DNA from: Synechococcus sp. BS301-5m-G53
Lineage (GTDB): Bacteria; Cyanobacteriota; Cyanobacteriia; PCC-6307; Cyanobiaceae
NCBI GenBank assembly: GCA_016779825.1
Contig: JADHMX010000007.1
Location: 1 to 41,557 of the forward strand
Length of the DNA: 41,557 nt
Direction of reading: 5' to 3'
The notes beneath the pieces were generated by a model, which did not search any database, was not told the origin of the DNA, and saw only the letters and a program-made list of their open reading frames with translations. A program made the position numbers and the translations under genes. Positions 1-10,047 of the stretch are shown here, piece after piece (within the stretch, counting starts at the first letter, position 1; each line of letters begins with the position of its first letter).

Positions 1-40
1 AGCCGGATTAATGCTGCTGTTGTTGCCCTCTCAGCCACAG

Positions 41-52
<12 letters not shown>
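1..52 (+). CDS. Possible 3' end of a gene entering from the left
   Basis: An open frame runs from the window edge to a TGA at 50-52 and would encode a C-terminus reading [16 protein letters not shown]. The hydrophobic stretch followed by a short polar tail looks like the end of a membrane protein converging on clpB, with a 12-base overlap of the two 3' ends. Such tail-to-tail overlaps occur elsewhere in this window. Only 16 codons are visible, so this is a weak call; the frame could be open by chance. Confidence 0.3.
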
Positions 53-2629
<2,577 letters not shown>

Positions 2630-2773
2630 CTCTGATGCTTTTCAAACTGCGTTCACCGTATGGCGCTTGTCCCGTTCTCAGTGGGGGCAAACCGAAGCCG
2701 TTGGTTGGGTCCTCACGCCAGGGGGCGGCAAACCAGGGCAACTTTTTAGAGTTTGCCGAACCGTTGAGTGCCA

Positions 2774-2983
2774 ATGCCTGACCAGCCGCTGGTGGACTCC
2801 CTTGTGCAGCAGAGCTTGGCGCTCGCAGCGACAGCTGGCGGCGAGCTGGAGCGCAGCTGTTGGATGGTGGTGCATGAACACCACCACGGCGTGAAACCCA
2901 CCGAGTACGACATTCGGGACATCGACGAGGACCTCTACCTGGCTGTGTTGCAGGCGGCCAAACAGGCCCAGTCCGCTGGTTAA
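2774..2983 (+). CDS. Small conserved-looking hypothetical protein
   Basis: A 69-residue acidic protein of unknown function. The ATG at 2774 was chosen over an in-frame GTG two codons upstream. The protein begins MPDQPLVDSLVQQ and contains a distinctive aromatic/histidine segment, WMVVHEHHHG, at about residues 31-40, followed by an acidic helix (DIRDIDEDLYLAVLQAA). No signal peptide or membrane segment is visible. It lies divergent to clpB across about 140 bases and abuts tail-to-tail the minus-strand gene ending at 2984. Real coding character is suggested by the patterned amphipathic helices and tight packing. I do not recognise the family; the HEHHH cluster could bind metal, but that is a guess. 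Confidence 0.7.
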   Translation: MPDQPLVDSLVQQSLALAATAGGELERSCWMVVHEHHHGVKPTEYDIRDIDEDLYLAVLQAAKQAQSAG

Positions 2984-3277
2984 TCAGCCGTTGAGCAGTT
3001 CACGCAGAAGAGCACGGTGAGCGTTTTCGGCTTCGATGCTCTCCCGCATCTCTTTGGGAAGGCGGGCCTCCAAGATGTCCTGCTTTTTCATCTCAGTGGC
3101 GTAGCGGCTGCTGAACTCGCTGAAGCGATTGAGGTAGGGCGTAGCGGTCTCTGTGGTGAAGGCAATCACCTCCAGGGCATGTTTGAAGTGGAGGTAAGAC
3201 ACGGTCCACTCGACCAGTTCGTCAAAACTATGGAGGCCAAGCGGGTTGTCAGGGAGTGTCATCGCTGCATCGCCCAT
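2984..3277 (-). CDS. Hypothetical protein, last gene of the petJ cluster
   Basis: About 97 residues, predicted all-alpha, without signal peptide or membrane segment. The sequence has a tryptophan/tyrosine-rich helix (ELVEWTVSYLHFKHALEVIAF) and a charged C-terminal helical half (EMKKQDILEARLPKEMRESIEAEN). The start is ambiguous: a TTG at 3289, an ATG at 3277 or an ATG at 3262. I prefer 3277 because it sits four bases after the TGA of the preceding gene (3282-3284), a spacing typical of coupled translation. It is the distal gene in the minus-strand series petJ - Nif11 - unknown - this gene. I do not recognise the family. It may be a small interaction module, but no function can be read from sequence. 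Confidence 0.7.
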   Translation of the reverse strand: MGDAAMTLPDNPLGLHSFDELVEWTVSYLHFKHALEVIAFTTETATPYLNRFSEFSSRYATEMKKQDILEARLPKEMRESIEAENAHRALLRELLNG

Positions 3278-3281
3278 GGTT

Positions 3282-3677
3282 TCAACCAAAACCCTCGGCC
3301 TTGGCCTGGGCGGTGAGGTCTCTCAATCGACCGTTGAGCAGCACATCGCGTTCACGGTCTGCCCCCACATGGGGGGCGATCTCCACCCCAGCGGCCTGCA
3401 TGGCTCGCATCGCTGTGGCCTCATCTGCTGACCCTGTTTCACTGCTGATGTAGCGCTCCACGGCGGCTGCCCCTGTGGCATCCGCCGCGAAGTACACCGT
3501 TCCCGGGCCGCGCCGTTCGATGGTTTGCTGTCGCTGCCGGCGTCGGTGTTGCACGCTTGCCCAGAGCCTGCCTTGATTGGCGGTCATAAAGGCATTCAGA
3601 TCGGCGGCGTCGGTGTCTTCCGCCAGGGCCATGCTGGTGCCGTCAACGAAATCACTGAGCAGGGTGACAACGGCCAT
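3282..3677 (-). CDS. Hypothetical protein following the Nif11-domain gene
   Basis: About 131 residues with the ATG at 3677, which overlaps the upstream Nif11 gene by 26 bases; an ATG at 3632 would give 116 residues and no overlap. The N-terminus is mildly hydrophobic (MAVVTLLSDFVDG). A basic helix (QHRRRQRQQTIERRG) is followed by a segment reading PGTVYFAADATGAAAVERY and a helical C-terminal region with a possible turn VEIAPHVGADRERD. No clear catalytic motif is present. Its coupling to the Nif11-domain gene and to the gene at 2984-3277 suggests one transcript with petJ at the head. Family not recognised. The open frame continues upstream through the 15-bp repeats, but that extension is not likely to be translated. 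Confidence 0.65.
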   Translation of the reverse strand: MAVVTLLSDFVDGTSMALAEDTDAADLNAFMTANQGRLWASVQHRRRQRQQTIERRGPGTVYFAADATGAAAVERYISSETGSADEATAMRAMQAAGVEIAPHVGADRERDVLLNGRLRDLTAQAKAEGFG

Positions 3678-3948
3678 CAGAACTGTGTTGATCGAGAGGT
3701 GTTGATTGAGGAGGTGTTGATTGAGGGGGTGTTGATTGAAACGAGCGTTGGATTCGGCTGGTCTCAAACCATTGGGTGATCGCTGATTCCTGGGCGTCGT
3801 CGCTGAGATCCCGCTGAATCACATTGAACCCATGGCGGCGTGCCAGGGCCAGCAGCTGAACGTCATCACGGCACTGCGCAGCATCGCGCCGCAAGCCCTG
3901 GTGATGCTCTATGGCCCGCAGAAAATCTTGAAGAGCTTCACGACTCAT
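3652..3948 (-). CDS. Nif11-domain protein with repeat-encoded tail
   Basis: A 98-residue protein whose first 65 residues fit the Nif11/N11P leader-like domain: start MSREALQDFLRAIEHHQGL, then a helix with LLALARRHGF and a following DLSDDAQ. This family includes nitrogen-fixation-associated proteins and, in marine picocyanobacteria, leader peptides of lanthipeptides (prochlorosins). Prochlorosin leaders end in a double-glycine cleavage site before a Cys-rich core. Here there is no GG/GA site; the tail is QSTPPQSTPPQSTP-like, encoded by 15-bp DNA repeats, and contains one Cys. It is therefore more likely a free-standing Nif11 protein than a lanthipeptide precursor. The start lies five bases after the petJ stop with an AAGGA ribosome site, so co-expression with cytochrome c6 is likely. 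Function unknown. Confidence 0.8.
   Translation of the reverse strand: MSREALQDFLRAIEHHQGLRRDAAQCRDDVQLLALARRHGFNVIQRDLSDDAQESAITQWFETSRIQRSFQSTPPQSTPPQSTPLDQHSSDGRCHPAQ
3685..3743. repeat. 15-bp tandem repeat in the Nif11 gene tail
   Basis: Three consecutive 15-bp units beginning GTGTTGATTGA occupy 3699-3713, 3714-3728 and 3729-3743, with a degenerate 14-bp copy (GTGTTGATCGAGAG) immediately before at 3685-3698. On the coding minus strand the in-frame units give the motif QSTPP repeated. The third copy differs in its last bases. The array falls just after the conserved Nif11 domain and before the next gene, a position where length variation would be tolerated. Confidence 0.9.
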
Positions 3949-3953
3949 CGTCC

Positions 3954-4313
3954 TTACCAGCCCAATTCGGCCCGTTGTTCGATGTAGGTGGCCACAGCAA
4001 CGATCTCCTCTTCCGTGAGTTTGTCGGCATAGCCCGGCATCGCATTCAGGCCATCCTCGATCTCATGCTCGAGGGCCTCCAGCGGGGTGCTCGTATAGGC
4101 CTCAACGTGGTTGTTGAGGTCGCTGATCTTCAGTGTCCGGTTGGCGCGGATCACATTGCCGCCGCCCATGTGACAGGCCGCACAGTTGCTGTTGAAGATC
4201 TGCTCACCTCGTTCCAAAGCAGCGCCATCGACAGCCATCGCTGGAGAAGACAGCAGACCTGTCGCACCAACGATCAACAGCAACGTCAGGATCAGGCCTG
4301 ATACGCGTGCCAT
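3954..4313 (-). CDS. petJ: Cytochrome c6 (soluble cytochrome c553)
   Basis: Lumenal haem protein that carries electrons from cytochrome b6f to photosystem I or terminal oxidase, the iron-based alternative to plastocyanin. The 119-residue precursor starts at ATG 4313 (MARVSGLILTLLL) with a Sec signal peptide ending near SSPAMA. The mature part has the haem attachment site CAACH and a methionine axial-ligand region (NAMPGYADKLTEEE), then the C-terminal helix VATYIEQRAE, all standard for c6. Longer upstream frames are rejected because they lack a signal-like N-terminus. It is 132 bases downstream of petE, separated by a strong terminator, and is followed after five bases by the Nif11 gene. In the family, expression often responds to copper or iron supply; nothing here shows that directly. 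Confidence 0.95.
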   Translation of the reverse strand: MARVSGLILTLLLIVGATGLLSSPAMAVDGAALERGEQIFNSNCAACHMGGGNVIRANRTLKISDLNNHVEAYTSTPLEALEHEIEDGLNAMPGYADKLTEEEIVAVATYIEQRAELGW

Positions 4314-4363
4314 CGCAACCCCTCTAATACCCCAAGGTATCCATCGGTTCCAACAAATAAAAG

Positions 4364-4398
4364 AACCCTGGGCTGTGATTGACACACAGCTCAGGGTT
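4364..4398 (-). terminator. Rho-independent terminator after petE
   Basis: A 14-bp near-perfect inverted repeat (left arm 4364-4377, right arm 4385-4398, seven-base loop) has one mismatch. On the minus strand it is followed by a T-rich run (CTTTTATTT). It is correctly placed to end petE transcription before the separate petJ promoter. Confidence 0.85.
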
Positions 4399-4445
4399 TT
4401 CTGTTGGATTGGCGAATTCGCGTGATTTCCTCAGAAACCTTGGAA

Positions 4446-4805
4446 TCACTCAACAATCACTTTGCCAACCATGCCTGCACCTCGGTGGGGCTCGCAGTAG
4501 AAGTCGTAAGTGCCAGCGGTGGCGAAGGTCTCTTCCCAGGATTCGCCGGGATTGAAGGCGAGATCGGAGTGGCTGTACTCGTCATGGCCGTCGAAAACGG
4601 CGTTGTGAGGAGCCAGTTTGTTGTTGATGAACTTGACGGTGTCACCGGCCTTGATGTTCACAGTGGCGGGCTCAAAAGCGAGCATGCCGCCGTCGGTGCC
4701 GAGCTTCACTTCAACGGTGGCAGCTTGAGCGCTGCCGACGTTGAGGCCGATCAGCATCAGGAAGGCGCAGCAGGCAGCTGCAATGGTGCGGATGACGGAG
4801 CGCAT
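4446..4805 (-). CDS. petE: Plastocyanin
   Basis: Lumenal type-1 copper protein that shuttles electrons from cytochrome b6f to photosystem I. The 119-residue precursor starts at ATG 4805 ([13 protein letters not shown]) with a signal peptide cleaved after about SAQA. The mature domain shows all four copper ligands: His in LAPHNAVF, and Cys, His and Met in [10 protein letters not shown] near the C-terminus. Frames extending further upstream lie inside the preceding gene and lack a signal peptide. Only seven bases separate it from the stop of the SDR gene. Either it is co-transcribed with hemE-SDR, or its own promoter lies inside the SDR 3' end, which would suit a highly expressed gene. A strong terminator follows at 4364-4398. 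The cytochrome c6 gene lies immediately downstream. Confidence 0.97.
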   Translation of the reverse strand: MRSVIRTIAAACCAFLMLIGLNVGSAQAATVEVKLGTDGGMLAFEPATVNIKAGDTVKFINNKLAPHNAVFDGHDEYSHSDLAFNPGESWEETFATAGTYDFYCEPHRGAGMVGKVIVE

Positions 4806-4812
4806 GAAAGGG

Positions 4813-5832
4813 CTAGGTCGATGCGTCGACATTACGCGCTGATCTAGGGGTTCCGCGGTTGGGTAGGCCGGAATCACAAAGAACTGTTGCCAAGTCGGGG
4901 GCCTGGCTGCTGCCGCCAAAGCGCTCTGGCTGGGTTACAGGGTCGTGAATGAAGTGGCGCTGGCGAATGCTGAACCGGTCCCAGGCGTTCACCTCGATCG
5001 GCAGCACGCGGATCAGCGTCTCAATCAGCCATGGCCAGAGCGGAATGCCAGGCGTACGGGCCACACCGCGCCAGCGGCAGAGGGTTTTCACGGTGTCATT
5101 CACCGAAATGGCCGGCTGTCCCATCACCACCCGCCGCAGGGCACCTTGACCGGGCTCGCGGTTTGGCTCATGGGGACGTGTGGCCAAGAGGCCGCAGATG
5201 CGGGCGATGTCTTCGGCATGGATGAAATGGAAGCTTGCATCCACCCGAAGCCAACGGGCCAACCAGAGCCAACGGCTGGCTTCTGCCAAGCCTTCGGTGA
5301 GGTAACTGGTGGGGAAGGGACTGGTGCCATCGACGCGTCCGCCGAACACCAAGGTGGGAAACACCGCGATGACTTTGCTGGCCAGGGTGTGCTGTTCGAG
5401 ATCCCTGAGGCAGCGAGCTTTCGTTTGGATGTATTCGGTGCCGTAGGCCAGTGCTTCCGGCAGGGGGCGCAGGTGCCGGTCGAGCACGCTGGCCGTCGAA
5501 AAGTAAATGATCTGCTCCAGCTTGCTTGGATCCAGAAGCTCAAGCATTCGTTTCACTGCCACCACATTCACCTGTTCGGCCCGCTCGGGATCACCCCAGG
5601 CGGTAGCGGTGTGGATCACCCGGTTCACCGATGCAAGCTCATGGGAAAACCGGTCGGTGTCCCGCAGGTCTCCCACCAGCAGACGGATGCGTGGATGGTC
5701 TTTGGGAACAGCCGTGAGTTTTGCGGGATCCCGCAGCCAGAGCAGCAGCTCCGCATCGGAATGATCCAGCAGCCAGCGGGAGATGTACTGACCGACGCAT
5801 CCGCTGGCGCCGGTCACCAGGATGCGGGTCAA
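4813..5832 (-). CDS. NAD-dependent epimerase/dehydratase (extended SDR)
   Basis: A 339-residue Rossmann-fold protein beginning [16 protein letters not shown], the GxxGxxG nucleotide-binding motif of extended short-chain dehydrogenases. After a second strand (LLVGDLRD) come NRVIHTA and a candidate catalytic region with a Ser-Thr pair ([10 protein letters not shown]) and a [12 protein letters not shown] segment that supplies the Tyr-xxx-Lys dyad. The start codon is a TTG at 5832 overlapping the hemE stop by four bases (TTGA); it is supported because the Rossmann strand begins directly there. Together this implies translational coupling to hemE. The substrate is not evident; homologues are often annotated as nucleoside-sugar epimerases, but a role in chlorophyll or haem chemistry should be kept open given its position after hemE. 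Its 3' end probably contains petE regulatory sequence. Confidence 0.88.
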   Translation of the reverse strand: MTRILVTGASGCVGQYISRWLLDHSDAELLLWLRDPAKLTAVPKDHPRIRLLVGDLRDTDRFSHELASVNRVIHTATAWGDPERAEQVNVVAVKRMLELLDPSKLEQIIYFSTASVLDRHLRPLPEALAYGTEYIQTKARCLRDLEQHTLASKVIAVFPTLVFGGRVDGTSPFPTSYLTEGLAEASRWLWLARWLRVDASFHFIHAEDIARICGLLATRPHEPNREPGQGALRRVVMGQPAISVNDTVKTLCRWRGVARTPGIPLWPWLIETLIRVLPIEVNAWDRFSIRQRHFIHDPVTQPERFGGSSQAPDLATVLCDSGLPNRGTPRSARNVDAST

Positions 5833-6887
5833 ACGACAGCCCCGAGACGGTCCATCACGCTCTTGCCGGCCCGGAAGAAGGCCTCACCATTCTCTTCCGG
5901 CGTACCAGGAAGGATTCCGTGGCCCAGGTTGAGGATGTGCTTCCGGCCGCGGGCTTTGCGCACGCAGTCGTCGATGCGAGCTTCAATTGCCTCCGGGGTG
6001 CCGAACAGAAGGCCGGGATCCACATTGCCCTGAACACCGATGTGCTCCGGCAGGCGTGCCAGGGCTTCTGCCATGTCCACGGTCCAATCCAGCGAAATGA
6101 TGTCAACACCGGTGTTGGCCATCCGCTCGATCACGCCGGCGCTGCCGGAGATGTAGAGGATGAAAGGGGTGTCAGGGTGCGTCTGCTTGACCAGGTCCAC
6201 CACCTTCTTCTGATAAGGCGCAGCGAAGGTGTCGTAGTCCGCAGGACTCAGCTGGCCAGCCCAGGAATCAAACATCTGCACCACTTGGGCGCCGGAATCA
6301 ATCTGGTAGCGCAGGTAGTTGGCGATCGACTCGGCGAAGTGGTCGAGAAGCTTGTGCAGGATCTCGGGTTCGCGGAAGGCCATGGCCTTGATCACCGCGT
6401 AGTTCTTGCTGCTCTTGCCCTCCACTACATAGGCGGCCAGGGTCCAGGGGGCACCAACGAAGCCGAGAACAGCTGCTTCGTTGCCAACGCTTTGGCGGAG
6501 ACGACCCAGCACCTCACCCACAAAGGGCATCGACTCGGCAGGGTTGAGTGGGCGCAGAGCATCCACCTGGGCCATGCTCCTGATCGGATCGCCGATCTGG
6601 GGGCCTTTGCTCTCGATGATGTCGAAATCGATTCCCATCCCCGGCAGGGGCGTGAGGATGTCAGAGAACAGGATCACCCCGTCGGGCTTGAAGGCGTGGA
6701 ACGGCTGCATCGAGATCTCATAGGAGAGATCAGGGTTTTCGGAACGCTCCCGGAAGCTGGGGTACTTGTCCCGCAGGTCTCGGTAGATCTTCATGTAGCG
6801 ACCGGCCTGGCGCATCATCCACACGGGAGGACGCTCCACCGATTCACCGCGCGCAGCGCGCAGGAGCAGGGGTAAAGAGTCGCTCAT
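5829..6887 (-). CDS. hemE: Uroporphyrinogen decarboxylase
   Basis: Cytoplasmic enzyme that removes four carboxyl groups from uroporphyrinogen III to form coproporphyrinogen III, on the shared path to haem, bilins and chlorophyll. The 352-residue length is typical. The hallmark N-terminal motif RQAGRYM occurs near residue 25, the acidic substrate-site region [14 protein letters not shown] near 75-90, and the second signature [12 protein letters not shown] near 140. The C-terminal part has the conserved [15 protein letters not shown] at 6887 is preferred to a TTG one codon upstream. The downstream SDR overlaps by four bases. The upstream glgB gene ends at 6969 on the same strand, leaving about 80 bases for a hemE promoter. 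Confidence 0.97.
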   Translation of the reverse strand: MSDSLPLLLRAARGESVERPPVWMMRQAGRYMKIYRDLRDKYPSFRERSENPDLSYEISMQPFHAFKPDGVILFSDILTPLPGMGIDFDIIESKGPQIGDPIRSMAQVDALRPLNPAESMPFVGEVLGRLRQSVGNEAAVLGFVGAPWTLAAYVVEGKSSKNYAVIKAMAFREPEILHKLLDHFAESIANYLRYQIDSGAQVVQMFDSWAGQLSPADYDTFAAPYQKKVVDLVKQTHPDTPFILYISGSAGVIERMANTGVDIISLDWTVDMAEALARLPEHIGVQGNVDPGLLFGTPEAIEARIDDCVRKARGRKHILNLGHGILPGTPEENGEAFFRAGKSVMDRLGAVV

Positions 6888-6968
6888 CAAGCCCGGTCAG
6901 GTCAGTCGGAAACCTACCCGAATCCAAGCCTCAACTAGACCTTTACCCCCTCTTCGTCATCACGTTCG

Positions 6969-9266
6969 TCACACGATGTTGTCCGGCTCGCTGCTGCTCA
7001 GGCTGCGTTTCGGGTCGTGCTTGAACACCATCAGGCTCAGAGGCGGCAGGCAGAGATCCAGGGAGTTCTCGTAGCCGTGGATGCCCCATTCCTCCGTCGG
7101 CTTGCCGCCCATGTTGCCGAGGTTGCTGCCGCCGTACTTGGCCGCATCGGAATTGAAGATCTCCTCGTAGAAGCCGGAGAGCGGAACACCCACGCGGTAG
7201 TGGGCGTGGCTTTGGGGGGTGAAGTTCGCCACCACCACGAGCCAGGTGCCGCTGGCGCTCTCTCGCCGCATGAAGCTGATCACGGAATGGCGGTTGTCGT
7301 TGCAATCGATCCACTGGAAGCCGAACTGGTCGAAGTCGTCCCGCCAGAGGGCTGGTTCTGCCTTGTAGAGAACGTTGAGGTCATCCACCAGTCGCTGGAT
7401 GCCCTTGTGGGGTTCGTAGTTGAGCAGATCCCATTGGAGATCCCCCCAGACATTCCATTCGGCACGCTGTCCGAATTCCATCCCCATGAAGATCGTTTTC
7501 TTGCCGGGGTGCGTCCACATGTAGGCCAGCAAAGCCCTGGTGTTGGCGTACTTCTGCCAGTCATCGCCCGGCATTTTGTGCAGGAGATGGCTCTTGCCAT
7601 GCACCACTTCATCGTGGCTCAACGCCAGCATGAAGTTCTCGGTGTAGGTGTACCAGATCGAGAAGGTGATGTTGTTCTGGTGGAACTGGCGGAACCATGG
7701 GTCCAGCTCGAAATAATCGAGCATGTCGTGCATCCAACCCATGTTCCATTTGAGGTTGAATCCGAGACCGCCGCTGTCGGTCGGCTGCGTCACCATCGGC
7801 CAGGTCGTTGATTCCTCGGCGATGGAGAGGGCGCCTGGGAAGTGCTGGAACAGCACGTGATTGGCCTGCTGCAGGAAACGCACCGCCTCGGTGTTCTCCC
7901 GACCCCCGTTCTCATTGGGGAGCCATTCCCCGTCGGGACGCAGGTAGTCGCGATAGAGCATCGATGCCACGGCATCCACACGAATGCCATCGATGTGGAA
8001 CTGCTCAAACCAGAAAATGAGATTGGCAACAAGGAAGTTACGAACTTCGTTGCGGCTGTAATTGAAGATCAGTGTTCCCCATTCTTTGTGTTCCCCGATG
8101 CGGGGATCACTGTGCTCGTAGAGATGGGCGCCATCAAAGAAAGCCAGGCCGTGGGCATCCTTCGGGAAATGGCCAGGGACCCAGTCGATGATCACGCCAA
8201 TGCCTTCAGCGTGGCAGCGGTCCACAAACGCCCTGAATTCATCGGGCGTTCCGTAGCGGCTGGTGGGGGCATACCAACCCGTCACCTGATAGCCCCAGGA
8301 GCCATCGAAGGGGTGCTCCGTGATCGGCATCACCTCGATGTGGGTGAAGCCCCTGTCCTTCACGTAGGGGATCAGGCGATCGGCCAGCTCGGCATAGGTG
8401 AGCAGCCGAGCGCCGGGCTTCATGTCTGCCGCGGGGACTGGAGGACGCGGGGTTCCATCGGGCTGAATCCAGGGCTCTTCCGCTGAAGCGTGAATCCAGC
8501 TGCCCAGGTGCATTTCGTACACCGAGATGGGTTGATCCAGCGCGTTGCTGCTGTCGCGCTTCTGCATCCACCCCTGATCGGACCATTGGAATCCGTCCAG
8601 ACGTGCCACGACGGAACTGTTGTCCGGACGAACCTCGTGTTGGAAGCCGTAGGGATCAGCCTTTTGGTAACAGTGACCGTCCTGGGTGCGGATTTCGTAC
8701 TTGTAGAGATGTCCTTCGCCGAGTCCGGGAACAAACAGTTCCCAGATGCCCCCAACACGTTTCTGCATGGGGTGGTGCCGTCCGTCCCATGAGTTCAGAT
8801 CTCCAATGACGGAGACGGTGAGAGCGTTGGGAGCCCAAACGCAGAACATCACACCGGCGATCCCGTCACGCTCGGTGAGGTGGGTACCCATCCTTTGCCA
8901 GATGTGGTGATGGTTCCCTTCGGCGAAAAGGTGGCGATCCATTTCGCCCATCCATTCACCACGGAACGCCCAGGGATCGTGCTGTTCATGCACGATCCCG
9001 CCGCGCTCAACCCTGACCCTGTAGTTGCTGCCTGGATCTCTGTTGAGCTGTGCCTCGAACACCCAGGGGTGGTTCGGGGTGGTCATGGCGATCTCTTCGC
9101 CGCCCTGCAAAAAGGTGACCGTTTGGGCCTCCGGCATCCACATCCGCACGGTCCAACCTTGATCCGAGGGTTGAGGACCAAGCACCGCGAACGGGTGGTC
9201 ATGGCGACAATTCGCCAACCGTTCGCCGTCTTGCACCATCCAGTCGAGGACTGCGGCGACACCCAT
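6969..9266 (-). CDS. glgB: 1,4-alpha-glucan branching enzyme
   Basis: Creates alpha-1,6 branches during glycogen synthesis, the main carbon reserve of these cells. The 765-residue protein has an N-terminal extension of about 110 residues, a CBM48 module ([22 protein letters not shown]), then a GH13 catalytic barrel. The GH13 catalytic residues are visible: Asp nucleophile in [13 protein letters not shown] near 425, acid/base Glu in AEESTTWP near 484, and Asp in [10 protein letters not shown] near 552. The spacing matches GlgB and not GlgX or isoamylase. The C-terminal all-beta domain ends with acidic and serine-rich residues. It is a single gene on the minus strand, upstream of hemE by about 80 bases. 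ATG at 9266 is followed by [17 protein letters not shown], consistent with marine homologues as I remember them. Confidence 0.97.
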   Translation of the reverse strand: MGVAAVLDWMVQDGERLANCRHDHPFAVLGPQPSDQGWTVRMWMPEAQTVTFLQGGEEIAMTTPNHPWVFEAQLNRDPGSNYRVRVERGGIVHEQHDPWAFRGEWMGEMDRHLFAEGNHHHIWQRMGTHLTERDGIAGVMFCVWAPNALTVSVIGDLNSWDGRHHPMQKRVGGIWELFVPGLGEGHLYKYEIRTQDGHCYQKADPYGFQHEVRPDNSSVVARLDGFQWSDQGWMQKRDSSNALDQPISVYEMHLGSWIHASAEEPWIQPDGTPRPPVPAADMKPGARLLTYAELADRLIPYVKDRGFTHIEVMPITEHPFDGSWGYQVTGWYAPTSRYGTPDEFRAFVDRCHAEGIGVIIDWVPGHFPKDAHGLAFFDGAHLYEHSDPRIGEHKEWGTLIFNYSRNEVRNFLVANLIFWFEQFHIDGIRVDAVASMLYRDYLRPDGEWLPNENGGRENTEAVRFLQQANHVLFQHFPGALSIAEESTTWPMVTQPTDSGGLGFNLKWNMGWMHDMLDYFELDPWFRQFHQNNITFSIWYTYTENFMLALSHDEVVHGKSHLLHKMPGDDWQKYANTRALLAYMWTHPGKKTIFMGMEFGQRAEWNVWGDLQWDLLNYEPHKGIQRLVDDLNVLYKAEPALWRDDFDQFGFQWIDCNDNRHSVISFMRRESASGTWLVVVANFTPQSHAHYRVGVPLSGFYEEIFNSDAAKYGGSNLGNMGGKPTEEWGIHGYENSLDLCLPPLSLMVFKHDPKRSLSSSEPDNIV

Positions 9267-9326
9267 GGGAGACCTGAGAATTGGGCGCGATGTTAAGCCT
9301 GATTTACGAAACAGATCCGCTGTTGG

Positions 9327-10037
9327 TCAGACGAAGTCTCGGGAAATGTCGACGTTGATGATCCGACCGCGTTCGTCGAAGATCACAAACAGATTGGTCG
9401 TGGCCTCCCCGAAGGCGACAGCCACCAGCACGAGCTGCTGATCGCCGCCTTGATGCGCGATCACGGCGTCTTTCACCTTGCGGAACCCACCAGACACCCT
9501 GCTGAGCTTGGTCCATTTGCGTTCCAGGTCTCCCGGGGCCAGCTCTTCCTGCAACTGCAGGGACATCTTGGAACGCGCGGCCACCCAACGTCCTGCCGCT
9601 AGGTCGCGGGTGAAGTCGAGGGCCGTGGTCTCGATCGGCTGGATTTGGTCGATCCACTTCCAGGCGAGAAGCTTGCCGTCTTCATCCAGCACCATCAGCA
9701 TCCCTTCGTCACCGGATGCCGTGGTCACGACAGCATCAATGGTTGTCGTGTTGTAGCCAGGGATCACGCTGACAACGCGGGTTCCATTGATGGCTTCGCG
9801 TTGGTCGAGGCGGGCCTGGACGGTCTTGACATCAACACTGGCCTGGACCGGGGCGGCGAGAGCGTCGTGCATGGCCTCCCCTTGGCGCTCCTGGAGTGCC
9901 TCCAGCAGGAGTTCGGCGGCTGCTTTGGCTTGGGCTGGCGTGAGTTCAGTTCTGGTCAGTTCCTCCGCTGCTGCGGGACTGATCAACCCCATCGGAGCTG
10001 ACAGAGCGATGGCCAGCAGGGCAGCGGAGAGCTTCAA
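9327..10037 (-). CDS. Secreted DUF3887-type protein
   Basis: A 236-residue exported protein. The N-terminus (MKLSAALLAIALSAPMGL) is a Sec signal peptide with cleavage expected after SPAAA. The mature region has two related halves, each with a helical stretch followed by beta strands: the first around LLLEALQERQGEAMHDAL and the second around AGRWVAARSKMSLQLQEEL followed by VKDAVIAHQGG. This fits the DUF3887 pattern, an NTF2-like fold seen in periplasmic proteins. No catalytic residues are evident. It sits 10 bases downstream of the hydrolase gene at 10048 and is likely co-transcribed with it. A periplasmic or lumenal ligand-binding or scaffold role is possible but not shown. Confidence 0.75.
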   Translation of the reverse strand: MKLSAALLAIALSAPMGLISPAAAEELTRTELTPAQAKAAAELLLEALQERQGEAMHDALAAPVQASVDVKTVQARLDQREAINGTRVVSVIPGYNTTTIDAVVTTASGDEGMLMVLDEDGKLLAWKWIDQIQPIETTALDFTRDLAAGRWVAARSKMSLQLQEELAPGDLERKWTKLSRVSGGFRKVKDAVIAHQGGDQQLVLVAVAFGEATTNLFVIFDERGRIINVDISRDFV

Positions 10038-10047
10038 AACACAAACG

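Noticed and set aside
2700-2780. CIRCE-like heat-shock operator upstream of clpB
   Set aside because: A fragment GAGTGCCAA resembles half of the CIRCE element, but the partner arm TTAGCACTC at the correct spacing is absent.
3652-3948. Prochlorosin-type lanthipeptide precursor
   Set aside because: Nif11-like leader domain present, but no GG/GA cleavage site and no Cys/Ser/Thr-rich core typical of the precursors; no LanM gene nearby.
3282-3948. Frameshifted single gene joining the Nif11 frame and the downstream frame
   Set aside because: The two frames overlap only through the repeat tail; the Nif11 domain is complete with its own start and ribosome site, and the downstream frame has its own possible starts. 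Two genes is the simpler reading, although a slippage link is possible.
4945-6033. Long plus-strand frame antisense to SDR and hemE
   Set aside because: The opposite strand carries clear SDR and HemE motifs; the plus frame is rich in His, Gln and Arg without any domain pattern, as expected of a GC-rich shadow.
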